Counted from the stretch's first letter, positions 1 through 8,531 are shown. The stretch: 64,000 bases of DNA from Syntrophothermus lipocalidus DSM 12680 (GCF_000092405.1 NC_014220.1:1860001-1924000), one strand, 5' to 3'. The notes: generated from the letters alone by a model not told the origin. Made by a program: numbers and translations.

Positions 1-1439
1 ACCGAGCTTTAGGCGCTTACGGGCAAAGCCGTATGACCGAGCGCGAAAAGGAGCTTTTTAACCAGGTAAGGGCTAACATGGCCCAGTACCGCAAGGTGGC
101 CGAGCCTTTCGCCGGGATGTTCGGGCCCGGTTATACCGCGGAGCAGAGGGACAAATACCTTACCGAGGTGGTCCGCCCCTACCGCGAAGCTGCTGAACAG
201 AGCATGGCTGACCTCTACCAACTCAGCCGGGAAATGGCTAGCCAGTTGCGGCAACAGGCAGAAGAGAACTATGCTAATTCGACAAAGTTCATAATAGTTT
301 TTACCCTGGTAGTTCTCGTAGCGGCCTTCGGGAGCGGTATCGGTATCGGAAGAGTGATAGCCGTGCCTTTGAAAACCGCAGTCGGGCAGCTTCAAACGGT
401 GGCCCAAGGGGACCTAAGCCAGGAAGTTCCTCCGTCCCTGGTTGAACGCAAAGACGAGATCGGCGATGTGGGCCGGGCCTTGCAGGTCATGACTGCAGAA
501 CTGCGAAAGCTTATGCGGGAGGTAGTAAGTAGTGCTCAGGAAGTGGCAGCTTCGAGCCAGCAGCTGTCCGCCACCTCTGAGAACGTCTCCGCCAACATGG
601 AGGAGGTATCGGCTTCGGTTGAAGAAATAACCGCGGGGCTCCAGACGGTTTCTGCCTCGGTAGAAGAGATCACTGCCTCCAGCGAAGAGATGACCGCTTC
701 GTTGAACCAGTTGGCAGCGGAAGCTAAGAAGGGAGCGGAAACTTCAACCGTTGTTGAAGAGAGAGCCAGGTCCGTCCAGCAGCAAGCCCAAGCATCACGT
801 AGTGAAGCTCATTCCATTTATCGAGACATAGAAGAGAAGGTGGCGTTGGCGGTCAAAGAAGCGGAAATCGTGACCGAGATAACCTCTTTGGCCGACTCCA
901 TCGCCGGGATTGCTGCCCAGACCAACCTCCTGGCCCTAAATGCTGCTATCGAAGCCGCCCGGGCCGGGGAGCAGGGCCGCGGCTTTGCGGTAGTAGCTGA
1001 GGAAGTGAGGAAACTGGCGGAAGAAACCTCTACCTCCGTCGCCGGCATCAAGAGCCTGACCGACAACGTGACCCATTCCATCGAAAGCCTGGTGTCGCAC
1101 GTCAGCGAGCTGTTATCCTTCGTCACGGAAAAAGTCATCAAGGACTACGACCAGCTGGCAACTGTTGGCGAGCAGTATGCCCAGGATGCGTGTACGTTTA
1201 ACAGCCTTTCGGTCCAAACCGCGAACATGAGCGGGCAGGTCCTGGCCACCGTCACCGAAGTAGCCAAAGCTATAGAGTCGGTAGCCCAGACCATGGATGA
1301 GAGCACCAAATCGGCATCCGAAATCGCTAAAGCGACGGAAACCACTACGGCATCGGTGGTGCAGGTAGCAGAAGCGGCCGCCCGCTTAGCCGAGACCGCC
1401 CAAACCTTAAATCAATCGGTGTCTCGCTTCCGGCTTTAG
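1..1439 (+). CDS. Methyl-accepting chemotaxis protein, 5' end cut by window
   Basis: Chemoreceptor that signals to CheA/CheW from the membrane. The frame is open to the window edge, upstream of the first ATG at 33, so the start and any first membrane segment lie outside. Visible parts in order are a helical sensor remnant, a membrane segment (about residues 85-107 counted from the ATG at 33), a HAMP linker, and a long coiled coil. The coiled coil has the conserved signalling hairpin (motifs [20 protein letters not shown] and [15 protein letters not shown]). The methylation helices are rich in Glu/Gln/Ala/Ser. The ligand is unknown. Family call is secure. Confidence 0.93.
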   Translation, partial: RALGAYGQSRMTEREKELFNQVRANMAQYRKVAEPFAGMFGPGYTAEQRDKYLTEVVRPYREAAEQSMADLYQLSREMASQLRQQAEENYANSTKFIIVFTLVVLVAAFGSGIGIGRVIAVPLKTAVGQLQTVAQGDLSQEVPPSLVERKDEIGDVGRALQVMTAELRKLMREVVSSAQEVAASSQQLSATSENVSANMEEVSASVEEITAGLQTVSASVEEITASSEEMTASLNQLAAEAKKGAETSTVVEERARSVQQQAQASRSEAHSIYRDIEEKVALAVKEAEIVTEITSLADSIAGIAAQTNLLALNAAIEAARAGEQGRGFAVVAEEVRKLAEETSTSVAGIKSLTDNVTHSIESLVSHVSELLSFVTEKVIKDYDQLATVGEQYAQDACTFNSLSVQTANMSGQVLATVTEVAKAIESVAQTMDESTKSASEIAKATETTTASVVQVAEAAARLAETAQTLNQSVSRFRL

Positions 1440-1534
1440 GAACAGGTGAGGATTTGAGATTCTCGAATCGCGTCTTTGGTCACGGGCATCACCCATATTC
1501 CTTGCCAAGAGGTTGGCCTTTACTCGAAGACTCG

Positions 1535-2146
1535 TTAATAGGTGGTAAAGAACTCTACGAGCTTACCCACCACCTTCCGGTCAAACTGGTAACCGGAGTT
1601 GTGCTTCAACTCCTCCAGCGCTTGTTTGACATTTTTAGGTTTGGAACGATAAGAACGATAGCTGACCATGGCATCGAGCGCGTCGGCCACGGCGACAATT
1701 CTTGCAGCCAAGGGAATCTCAGTACCGGACATGCCGTAAGGATATCCTTTCCCATCAACACGTTCGTGGTGGAATTCGACGACATCCAGAACTACCTGTT
1801 TTTCTGTTTCAGGCACGTTCTTCATGATGGAAAGCGCGATTTCCCTACCGAGGGAAGGATGTCGTTGCATCATCGCCCGTTCTTCGGGTGTCAGCGCACC
1901 GGTCTTATGCAACACGATTTTCGGTATTGCCGTCTTGCCCAGGTCATGGATCAAGGCTCCTAAATAGACATATTGAGCTGCGTCAGAAGGGAGACGCAAC
2001 AGATGGCTCAGAAAATAAGAAACCTGAGCAACCTTCTGGCAATGCAGGTAAGTATCGGGGTCATACTGCCAGAGTTTTTTCTGGCACCTGCGAGTTTTTA
2101 CCAAAATCCTAGCCGACACCCCGTCGAAAACTCTGTTATTCAACAT
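1535..2146 (-). CDS. Stand-alone HD-GYP domain protein (c-di-GMP phosphodiesterase family)
   Basis: 203 residues made almost entirely of one HD-GYP domain. The metal motif HDLGK lies near residue 70, and the family signature HHERVDGKGYP lies about 60 residues later. HD-GYP proteins usually hydrolyse cyclic di-GMP; here there is no receiver, PAS or GGDEF partner in the same chain. The start ATG overlaps the stop of a 25-codon upstream frame with a strong ribosome site, suggesting either translational coupling or a frameshifted longer N-terminus. It converges with the chemoreceptor gene. Enzymatic activity is inferred from the intact motifs only. Confidence 0.85.
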   Translation of the reverse strand: MLNNRVFDGVSARILVKTRRCQKKLWQYDPDTYLHCQKVAQVSYFLSHLLRLPSDAAQYVYLGALIHDLGKTAIPKIVLHKTGALTPEERAMMQRHPSLGREIALSIMKNVPETEKQVVLDVVEFHHERVDGKGYPYGMSGTEIPLAARIVAVADALDAMVSYRSYRSKPKNVKQALEELKHNSGYQFDRKVVGKLVEFFTTY

Positions 2147-2217
2147 GAAGCCCCCGTTTCCAAACAGAATTCCGCGGCAAAAGCATGCTGTATCCAGCGC
2201 AGTTTTCCTCTGCCCAT
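2140..2217 (-). CDS. 25-codon ORF coupled to the HD-GYP gene
   Basis: A short frame begins at ATG 2217 behind a good ribosome site (GGGGAGGTACGTAGT) and ends at a TGA overlapping the HD-GYP start (ATGTTGA). The HD-GYP start itself has a poorer ribosome site. This is either a leader peptide that couples translation or the original N-terminus separated by a frameshift. I do not recognise the peptide. Confidence 0.4.
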   Translation of the reverse strand: MGRGKLRWIQHAFAAEFCLETGASC

Positions 2218-2262
2218 ACTACGTACCTCCCCAGCCCTAAAACCGGAAGTTTACATAAAATA

Positions 2263-2301
2263 AGACCCGGGCCAAAACAAACTTTGTCTTTAACCGGGTC
2301 T
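2263..2301 (-). terminator. Inverted repeat with T-rich tail, possible terminator
   Basis: AGACCCGG and CCGGGTCT form an 8-bp stem at 2263-2270 and 2294-2301. Read on the minus strand the stem is followed by TTATTTTATG. It would end transcription coming from the repeat region before the HD-GYP gene. The loop is 23 bases, longer than usual for a terminator. Confidence 0.35.
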
Positions 2302-2411
2302 CCGATGCGTCTCACCAGGTCTTGATATTGGCAGTGCTTAAGAAAGCCGCTGAGCAGCAGGGCAACGTTCGCTCCTCCGCTGCGCTTCATTCCAAACCCA
2401 CATACGAGCTC

Positions 2412-2488
<77 letters not shown>

Positions 2489-2752
2489 AGGAATCATGCC
2501 AATCATCCACTCTGTCAATTGATTTTTTGTCTCAACATCACATCTCATTTTTCGGTCCATACCGTCTAAACCGTTTCGTTCTAAACATTTATCGGGTTTT
2601 ATGCCCTGCCAGGTTTGCGTTACTCTGTCTCAAAGTTTGTTTGGCAATAATGCTAAGAATAACCAGGACTTTTTTCCTTCTCAATCTAGATTATTGTCAC
2701 ATGTCGACAACATCTGTCAAGAGAAACATGTTTCTGTGCTCAAAAAAAGCAA

Positions 2753-2787
2753 AAAACCCGTCTCCGAAAAGCTCGCAAACGGGTTTT
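2753..2787 (-). terminator. Strong rho-independent terminator, likely the original smpB-ssrA terminator
   Basis: AAAACCCGT (2753-2761) pairs with ACGGGTTTT (2779-2787). On the minus strand the stem is followed by TTGCTTTTTTT, a very good terminator tail. It lies 160 bases beyond the left attachment repeat, in the orientation and place expected for the end of smpB-ssrA before the element was inserted. The native role is inferred. Confidence 0.75.
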
Positions 2788-2945
2788 CTTGGGCCCGGAC
2801 CTGTTACCGGTTTTGTTACCGACTTGTTACCCAACCGTGGGAGAAATGCCGAGAAAATGGGAACCTTAAAAGTAACCGGTTTAGCGCTCTATAATTTTAC
2901 AAATCACCCAAACTCTCTATTATCAAGGCTTCTCGCCTGTTATTC

Positions 2946-2957
2946 TGGTGGAGGCGG
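2946..2957. other. Left attachment site (attL core)
   Basis: TGGTGGAGGCGG here is an exact copy of 33838-33849, the 3' end of the tmRNA gene including the encoded CCA. Sequence on either side does not match the other copy, so the direct repeat is 12 bp. Short cores are usual for serine recombinases. Removing 2958-33849 would place the native downstream sequence and terminator directly after ssrA. Confidence 0.8.
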
Positions 2958-3142
2958 ACTGTCACATACCGTATCCACAGTCATAACTGTGGTCGGAGAG
3001 GGCTATAAGTCTCAATCTCTTGACCGGGGCTGTACTGCGCCGCCTTCGCCCACTCCTCCCTGAGAATAATGGAACCAAGTGGCTGCCGGTCGCCGACCTG
3101 GTTCACAGATAATTAATTAGGCCTCAAAGTGAGAGATACTTG

Positions 3143-3307
3143 CTACTTCACTTCGACCCATAAAGGCCAAGCGCGATAGCCATAATCCCGCGCCCAAAGC
3201 TTTTCCCCGGTTTGAGGATGACGTCTCCATGCACGAAATATAAGCCTATAGCGACGCACGGCTCCTCCTTTCTCCTGGAGGAGATACACCGTTGCCAGAC
3301 AAATCAT
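3143..3307 (-). CDS. 54-residue basic/aromatic small protein
   Basis: A frame from ATG 3307 to TAG 3143 encodes 54 residues. The C-terminal part looks protein-like (motifs HPQTGEKLWARDYGYRAWP and LWVEVK), rich in Arg, Trp and Tyr. No good ribosome site precedes the ATG, so the real start may differ. It is the first gene inside the left end of the element. I have no function for it; the style resembles short phage-associated hypothetical proteins. The stretch 3308-3469 holds nothing I recognise. Confidence 0.5.
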   Translation of the reverse strand: MICLATVYLLQEKGGAVRRYRLIFRAWRRHPQTGEKLWARDYGYRAWPLWVEVK

Positions 3308-3469
3308 ACATGTGGTATGTATGTATTTGAGTCACAACATAACACCGGCCCACAAAAGCAATTTGTCTTGAAGTCGTTGTAAGACGTTCGTGGGCAACGG
3401 CGTCAAGTCTAACTAGCTAGTGGCTTTTATAACTGATTCAAGTATACCTTCACCTTCCTTCCCTATGTG

Positions 3470-3627
3470 ACCGAGATAGTTGTATTAGCGCAGCCTAACG
3501 AGGTACTTGATACACTCCCGCAACTTCATCAACGCTCATTAATACTGATGCCCTTTATTAGGAATAAGAAGATCGGCTGCAAACGCATGGGCCTTCCATT
3601 CCGGGTTCACATACGTGGAAAACGGGA
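3470..3627 (-). pseudogene. Remnant of an ImmA/IrrE-type metallopeptidase C-terminus
   Basis: Directly after the XRE-ImmA gene the minus strand encodes NPEWKAHAFAADLLIP, which matches the zinc-ligand helix region of ImmA/IrrE proteins (compare EQEANDFAAEFLVP in the intact neighbour). A stop follows at 3539-3541, then a second piece beginning MSVDEVAGVYQVP, again typical of the region after this helix, and then more stops. No HExxH segment or start is present. It looks like the decayed tail of a second ImmA-like gene that was replaced by or recombined with its neighbour. Confidence 0.55.
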
Positions 3628-4743
3628 TCAGTTAGCCCCTGTAGACTTATCTCTTCCAGGAAATGCAACTATTTTCCCTGATTCACTCGTTATAGGATGC
3701 GCAGGATCTTTACCGAGATATCCAAGTAGTGTATTCTCCACAAACCGGCTAGGCAACTGAGTATCCGATGCCACCTGTTTGAAATTCATCGGTACTCCAT
3801 ATGTAGTTTCGACGAGTTGGCGCAACAACCGAGGTTTTTCCACGGGTATATCAATAGGTTCTTTCTGCCTCCAGCCCTTAGCTCCGATTTGCTGATAAAG
3901 ATACTTGTATTGCCGCTGAGTGATTAAACCCAAGCGATAAGCCCGAAGAACCAAAAATTGGACAGATACCCCCCAACGCTTCTTGACTTCAAGTAAATCC
4001 TTCAGCCTTACTGGGGTTGTTAACTCCTCACGGATTGCCTGTTCCGGTACCAGAAACTCTGCAGCAAAATCGTTGGCTTCCTGTTCAACATCTATCCCAG
4101 TGCCATGATATGATCCATGCAATACTAGGTGCCCGAGTTCATGGGCTAAGCTAAACCGCTGGCGATCCCCTGGCCAGCCTTCCGTTAGAGCAATTACGGG
4201 CCTGACCGTTCCAGTCCCAACCCAACAGGAAAACGCATCTATACTGTTAGAGTACACAGGTAAAGAGATAATCACAACACCAGCGTTTTCGAGAGTATAA
4301 ATAAGTCTCGGAATCGGTCTATCAGGAGATAACCCCAATGCCGATCTAGTTAGTCGAGCAGCTTCCGCTGGATCTACATCTAATTTTGAGATTCTTACCG
4401 GCAGTCCCCTCACTCGAGCAAGGAATGTATCAGTCAACTCATAAATTAATTGTGCAGAACGGTAAACTTTAGTTTTTTCTTTAACACTCGCTTGCATTTT
4501 GCTCCGAAAAAGCAAGGAGCCCATAGGGAAATCTATCCTGATTTCTTTAAAGAAAAAGGATACCGGGAATCCCGTCTGGAAAGCTATTTGATTCAATAGT
4601 TCTTCCGACGGCGTAAACCTTCCGGCTTCTATTAAGGCAACGGCTGGTTGAGTTATATTCAATCTCCTGGCAAATTCTGTTTGACTAAGTCCAATTAATT
4701 CTCTAGCTTGTTTCACTCTTTCTCCGTTGACCCAAGGGTTCAC
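3628..4743 (-). CDS. XRE-family regulator fused to ImmA/IrrE metallopeptidase
   Basis: About 371 residues. The N-terminal helix-turn-helix (motifs ARELIGLSQTEFARRL and TQPAVALIEAG) is followed by an ImmA/IrrE zinc peptidase with HELGHLVLH near residue 205 and the downstream EANDFAAEFLVP helix. Such proteins cleave repressors or antitoxins, or act as phage-borne regulators and defence components. I chose GTG 4743 because AGGAGG lies nine bases upstream; an ATG at 4761 would extend it. It overlaps the 236-residue partner gene by about 40 bases, so the two are translated together. Confidence 0.85.
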   Translation of the reverse strand: MNPWVNGERVKQARELIGLSQTEFARRLNITQPAVALIEAGRFTPSEELLNQIAFQTGFPVSFFFKEIRIDFPMGSLLFRSKMQASVKEKTKVYRSAQLIYELTDTFLARVRGLPVRISKLDVDPAEAARLTRSALGLSPDRPIPRLIYTLENAGVVIISLPVYSNSIDAFSCWVGTGTVRPVIALTEGWPGDRQRFSLAHELGHLVLHGSYHGTGIDVEQEANDFAAEFLVPEQAIREELTTPVRLKDLLEVKKRWGVSVQFLVLRAYRLGLITQRQYKYLYQQIGAKGWRQKEPIDIPVEKPRLLRQLVETTYGVPMNFKQVASDTQLPSRFVENTLLGYLGKDPAHPITSESGKIVAFPGRDKSTGAN

Positions 4744-5413
4744 CGTAAGTATCCTCCTCATCGACTATTGATCCACCTAGATTTACATCATCTCCCAACA
4801 TTTCCTCTTCAGTTCTCATGTTCCCAATTGGCAAATCATACAATTCGTCTTGAATAGAAACGCTAGGAAATCCATTTGTTCCCGATTGTGGACGTTCGAG
4901 TATTATGCTCCAATCAGCAACAATATTCGACTGAGGGTCCCACTGTTTTTGAGGATGGGATAACCTTAGCCCAATAAGGTTATAAGAGTAGTCCACACCC
5001 CATAACAGAACCAAGTTAGTAAACTCACCATCTTGGCCATCGTCTTCAAGAACTGGCCACAATGAACCTTGATAGTACGATTGTTGACGAAGGAAGGCAT
5101 TCTTCACCATTGAATCACCTGGGTTTGGCAAATCGACACCCGTATCCATCCAAGCCCTGATATGGTACTTTCCATAACGCAGGGACAGTCCATTGCTTGG
5201 TATATTGTCAACAATAAGACCTCGTATCATCCAAATGTGATCTAGTATGAATTCTTTGGCAGAATAACGTAATATGTGATGGGCCAGCGAACGGTTGATT
5301 TCTCTTCTTTCATAAAAGAACTGTCGAACATCATCACATCCGGCTTCAAATGCATCCCACAAAACTGGAAATAATTCCTTCAGTTCATCAATGGTTTTGT
5401 CCTTGTCTACCAA
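4703..5413 (-). CDS. Unknown 236-residue partner of the XRE-ImmA gene
   Basis: Not recognised. It starts at TTG 5413 behind AGGGGGG and is driven by a consensus promoter at 5451-5479. The chain is acidic with many aromatic residues, has no signal peptide or membrane span, and ends in an Asp/Glu-rich tail. Overlap with the XRE-ImmA gene and the promoter placement show a two-gene operon. A substrate or toxin role beside the peptidase-regulator is possible, but nothing in the sequence proves it. Confidence 0.7.
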   Translation of the reverse strand: MVDKDKTIDELKELFPVLWDAFEAGCDDVRQFFYERREINRSLAHHILRYSAKEFILDHIWMIRGLIVDNIPSNGLSLRYGKYHIRAWMDTGVDLPNPGDSMVKNAFLRQQSYYQGSLWPVLEDDGQDGEFTNLVLLWGVDYSYNLIGLRLSHPQKQWDPQSNIVADWSIILERPQSGTNGFPSVSIQDELYDLPIGNMRTEEEMLGDDVNLGGSIVDEEDTYGEPLGQRRKSETS

Positions 5414-5450
5414 TCGATACCCCCCTTAAAGCTGTCCCTTGCTTGCTAAT

Positions 5451-5479
5451 ATTATAAGTAGTAAAGGCCAACTTGTCAA
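5451..5479 (-). promoter_or_regulatory. Consensus sigma-A promoter for the XRE-ImmA operon
   Basis: On the minus strand TTGACA (5479-5474), a 17-base spacer and TATAAT (5456-5451) make a perfect vegetative promoter about 38 bases before the TTG start at 5413. The operon is therefore probably expressed in the integrated state, independent of the late operon. Confidence 0.8.
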
Positions 5480-5606
5480 ACAATTCCTGCATCCTCTAGT
5501 CAAGCTGAAGCAGACAGGAAGGCTCAGATTTGCGTCCCTTCAATCGAGTAGGAAGAGGCTACTAAACTCCTCGATTTCCTGCTTGACCGTTATGATGGCT
5601 TCGGAC

Positions 5607-6515
5607 TTACTCGACCACATTTTCCATGTGGGAATAGCTGGGCAGGGTATACCTAGCAGTGGTATCCAGCCGGGAATGGCCCAAAAGTGCGGCCACAGTA
5701 ACAAGGTCTACTCCATCTCTAAGAAGATTGGTTGCGAACGTATGACGCAAGACATGAGGAGTTATCTTCTGGGGTTCAATACGGGCCTGCCACGCGTACT
5801 TCTTGATCATGTGCTGGACTGCCCTGGCCGAAATATGCCCTCCATTTTGCCCTGGGAATAACCATTCCTGTTGAGCATGCTGAGCCTGGTGATTGAGCCA
5901 ATCGCGGACCATGTTTCTGGCATCGAAACCCAAAGGCACTTCTCTGTGTTTCATGCCCTTTCCGGTTATGCTCACTTTCCCTTTGCGGTCCGATATAGAA
6001 ACATCACTAACCCGCACCCGGGCCGCTTCGCCGACCCGCAGTCCGGCGAAAAGCATTAGCCCTATCAGGGCCACATCTCTGCGATTGCCTTCTTTTTCAA
6101 CGGCCCGGAGGAATCTTTCCTGTTCCCGTTTAGACAGTGCTTTTGGGGCGTGCTGTACTTGGGCAGCTCGCTTCGGCCACCGGGGCAAGTTCTCTATCAA
6201 ACCCTGCTCCTGACACCACCGCATCCAGGCTCGGATCGCGGCCATACGGCGGTTGACCGTGGCCGGCTTAAGACCGCGGTTTAATATCATATGTGACTGA
6301 TACTCCTTGAGATCAATAGATGTGACCAGGTGAGGTTCAAGCGATTCACCGTTCGTCTCGGCGAACCAACGGGAAAAATCCAGTAAGTCCTCTCGATAAG
6401 CTCGGGCTGTCCCTCTATTGAGTTCATTCAGGAAGGTACTGAAGGACACTACTCTGCACTCTCCCACATTATACGAAGTCAAAAACCTGAGATAACGTAG
6501 GACGACCACGCCCAA
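5607..6515 (-). CDS. Tyrosine recombinase, XerC/XerD-like
   Basis: Up to 302 residues: an N-terminal SAM-like core-binding domain (RAYREDLLDFSRWF) and a catalytic domain with the family residues. These are Arg in GLRVGEAA, Lys in GKGMKHREVP, HVLRHTFATNLL, the GHSRLDTTARY box and its terminal Tyr. The start is uncertain. TTG 6515 is the longest, but a TATAAT-like box lies inside the frame and GTG codons at about 6465 and 6449 are also possible. It sits at the downstream end of the late operon and is the second recombinase of the element. It may resolve dimers, or act on a different site from the serine integrase. Confidence 0.9.
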   Translation of the reverse strand: MGVVVLRYLRFLTSYNVGECRVVSFSTFLNELNRGTARAYREDLLDFSRWFAETNGESLEPHLVTSIDLKEYQSHMILNRGLKPATVNRRMAAIRAWMRWCQEQGLIENLPRWPKRAAQVQHAPKALSKREQERFLRAVEKEGNRRDVALIGLMLFAGLRVGEAARVRVSDVSISDRKGKVSITGKGMKHREVPLGFDARNMVRDWLNHQAQHAQQEWLFPGQNGGHISARAVQHMIKKYAWQARIEPQKITPHVLRHTFATNLLRDGVDLVTVAALLGHSRLDTTARYTLPSYSHMENVVE

Positions 6516-6552
6516 AACACAGGCGGCAACGTTCCAGGATTACGCCTAATGC

Positions 6553-7002
6553 CTATTCGACGACAACATTATCCGCCATGGTTTTCTTTTTCTTGTTTTC
6601 ATAATACTTGTCCATATCCCTGCTTATGTCAGTCATCAACATGTTCTTGAACTTATAATATCGCCTTTGCAACCCCGGAGTCATTTCCTCCGGTCTGATG
6701 AGATAAAACACCAGGTGGCCCACCCGCACAGCCCGTCCTCCATAGCCATCACGTTTGGCGTTCCGGAGTAACAGTACCGAAGGCACGGGCTCATATCCCG
6801 TAACGGTAGCAGCGCGTACAAGCGTCATGTACACGTGATGGTTCTGCCACTTTTGGGTCCAGTGAGCCAAGTACTGGGGCGTGTGGATTGCGCGCGGATT
6901 GTGATATAGATAATTATAAGGATTGGCCGGCTTTTTCGCATATTCGAAGACCATGTCAACAGCTTTTTCTATCACTCGTTGTTCCTTCCAAATGTCTCTC
7001 AT
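6553..7002 (-). CDS. Unknown 149-residue late-operon protein
   Basis: ATG 7002 is chosen because GGAGG lies seven bases upstream. A longer frame to 7161 is only the shadow of the 73-residue gene. The chain is basic and Tyr-rich, ending in a Lys cluster. It has no signal peptide or clear membrane span, but contains a hydrophobic strand (RVGHLVFYLI). It is the last gene of the run that contains the Zot-like ATPase, so a part in assembly or extrusion is possible. Family not recognised. Confidence 0.7.
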   Translation of the reverse strand: MRDIWKEQRVIEKAVDMVFEYAKKPANPYNYLYHNPRAIHTPQYLAHWTQKWQNHHVYMTLVRAATVTGYEPVPSVLLLRNAKRDGYGGRAVRVGHLVFYLIRPEEMTPGLQRRYYKFKNMLMTDISRDMDKYYENKKKKTMADNVVVE

Positions 7003-7177
7003 TACTAACCTCCGTCTCAATTCCTGATAGGTCCACGTCAGAGACACGCAATTCCACCAAGTACATATAGTCAAATTCGACATGCACCCTGTCGCCGAGA
7101 ATCCGAAATAATCGTCCTCGGCCAAGTCTGGTATCAACGTAAGGTCTATCTTTAACTTCAACTACTTTGTAGTCCAT
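6956..7177 (-). CDS. Small beta-rich protein downstream of the Zot-like ATPase
   Basis: 73 residues from ATG 7177, 30 bases after the Zot-like gene. Alternating hydrophobic and charged residues (GRLFRILGDRVHVEFDYMYL) suggest a small all-beta fold. It overlaps the next gene by 47 bases, typical of compact phage operons. The exact function is unknown. Confidence 0.65.
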   Translation of the reverse strand: MDYKVVEVKDRPYVDTRLGRGRLFRILGDRVHVEFDYMYLVELRVSDVDLSGIETEVSNERHLEGTTSDRKSC

Positions 7178-7207
7178 AATCTAACTGCTTCTCCGTTCAA
7201 TCTTAAA

Positions 7208-7843
7208 CTACCGCATAGCGTCGGCTTCGTGATCCTCTAAAGGTGCCCTTCCTTTTTCCTTCACTTCGACTATCGTATCCAAGAATCTCTCGAAGGCCCG
7301 TTCGTTCGATGGAAAATCCACCGCGCGGATAATAGCGTGCGAATCATACATGCCCGTCTCAAATATGCGTTCGGCAACGTATTTGGGAAGAAACTTTCGT
7401 CTCAGAAGGCGTTCTGATTGAAAGTCGTATATGTCATATAGGAAACCGCCGTACAGTTTGTGACAGTCCACTAAGATGTTGGTCAGTTGTCTCATCCGAG
7501 AGTCCAGGTTCCTGATGTGCGGGGTGGTCATAAAGAGACTCGCGTTTAGCTTTCTCAGATAGAACATAAACTGCGTCATATAGATATTTGCTCCCCGGGC
7601 AAAAAGACGGCTGTCCAGGTTTACGTGAGCTTCGTCCATGAGACATATCGATGCCTCCGACCGAGCCACGTTATAGAAATCCCGATAGCTTGTCAGGGGT
7701 TTTGCTCCTACCAAGTCGAAGTTGGCGTAAAGATCAGCTTTGATGCCGGCACGACGAGCCCAGGCCACGAAGTGCCATGCCAGGACGCACATCCCGAATG
7801 TTTTGCCTTCACCCAGGTTGCCCTGAAATACCCAGACGTACAC
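7208..7843 (-). CDS. Zot/pI-like assembly ATPase
   Basis: 211 residues with Walker A GNLGEGKT at residues 8-15 and a Walker B-like SICLMDEAH near residue 68. RKLNASLFMTTPHIRNLDSR follows, at the place where Zot/pI proteins have a sensor segment (an Arg-Lys-x-Gly-like turn, then a Q/H and an Asp-x-x-x-Arg). In filamentous phages pI drives extrusion of the particle through the membrane. The usual C-terminal membrane and periplasmic part is missing, so it may act with the neighbouring membrane proteins at 8187-8653. It starts at GTG 7843, overlapping the previous stop by one base. The family call is by motif pattern, not by search. Confidence 0.72.
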   Translation of the reverse strand: MYVWVFQGNLGEGKTFGMCVLAWHFVAWARRAGIKADLYANFDLVGAKPLTSYRDFYNVARSEASICLMDEAHVNLDSRLFARGANIYMTQFMFYLRKLNASLFMTTPHIRNLDSRMRQLTNILVDCHKLYGGFLYDIYDFQSERLLRRKFLPKYVAERIFETGMYDSHAIIRAVDFPSNERAFERFLDTIVEVKEKGRAPLEDHEADAMR

Positions 7844-8181
7844 TACCTGTCGCCTCCACTGCCAAACACCTTTGACAGCCGGACCTTACCGGTCACAAAG
7901 CCTCCCAGCGTCATCTTTTCTATCACATCTACAAACAATCCCGGCGGAGTGACTTCTTTAGCCATGTCGGTCATGACTTTGATAATGGGCTCGTACGTCT
8001 TGTCTCCCCGTTTGGTCTGCAAACTCCTCAGCAACGCAACTGCGGCTACCTGACGCTCAGACAATGGGGTACCGTGTTTTTCCATGAACTTCAGCGTTTC
8101 CACTAAATCGCTACGGGAGCTGGCGAAAAGCTCCCCGGCCATGATATCTTGCAGGGTCTTCGTTTTCTGTTGTTCGTCCAT
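7843..8181 (-). CDS. Unknown helical protein upstream of the Zot-like ATPase
   Basis: 112 residues, predicted mostly alpha-helical (LQDIMAGELFASSRSDLVET), with no signal or membrane segment. Its stop shares a base with the GTG start of the ATPase gene, so translation is coupled. Such a partner could regulate or tether the ATPase. Family not recognised. Confidence 0.7.
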   Translation of the reverse strand: MDEQQKTKTLQDIMAGELFASSRSDLVETLKFMEKHGTPLSERQVAAVALLRSLQTKRGDKTYEPIIKVMTDMAKEVTPPGLFVDVIEKMTLGGFVTGKVRLSKVFGSGGDR

Positions 8182-8186
8182 TTGCC

Positions 8187-8531
8187 TTACCCCCTAAGCA
8201 AGAAAATTGTAATTATCAGAGCACCCATCATTACATAGAACTGGATATTTGCCGTTCGGGCCGCTGCGCCATAGTCGAAAAGATTCCGCAAAACAGTCGA
8301 CCGTTCCAATCTGGCAACATTTTCGCACTCAACCAGGTATTCTGGCGTATACCCGTATATGTATGCTCGGCCTCCGCTCGGGAAATACCTGACTTGCGCA
8401 TCCGCTTTTGGAAGAGATAGTCCGCCGGCAAAAATAGCTTCTCCGGTTTCATCCTCCACAGGTACCTCGCGAATCTCTCTATCGTTGACAAGGATGGCTA
8501 CGTCCATCGTTGTACGCTTTTTGAACAGCAC
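8187..8531 (-). CDS. Tail-anchored membrane protein
   Basis: 114 residues from GTG 8531 (GGAGG eight bases upstream). A soluble beta-rich N-terminal part (VAILVNDREIREVPVEDE) precedes a single hydrophobic segment at the extreme C-terminus (FYVMMGALIITIFLL). It lies in the same run as the Zot-like ATPase. It might supply the membrane anchor that the ATPase lacks. That is inference from position and topology only. Confidence 0.7.
   Translation of the reverse strand: MLFKKRTTMDVAILVNDREIREVPVEDETGEAIFAGGLSLPKADAQVRYFPSGGRAYIYGYTPEYLVECENVARLERSTVLRNLFDYGAAARTANIQFYVMMGALIITIFLLRG

Noticed and set aside
7003-7161. Extension of the 149-residue gene to an upstream start
   Set aside because: That part is the shadow of the 73-residue gene, and the ATG at 7002 has an excellent ribosome site.
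7208-7843. A toxin, as the name zonula occludens toxin might suggest
   Set aside because: The similarity is to the phage assembly ATPase domain; the toxin-active peptide region of Vibrio Zot is not present.
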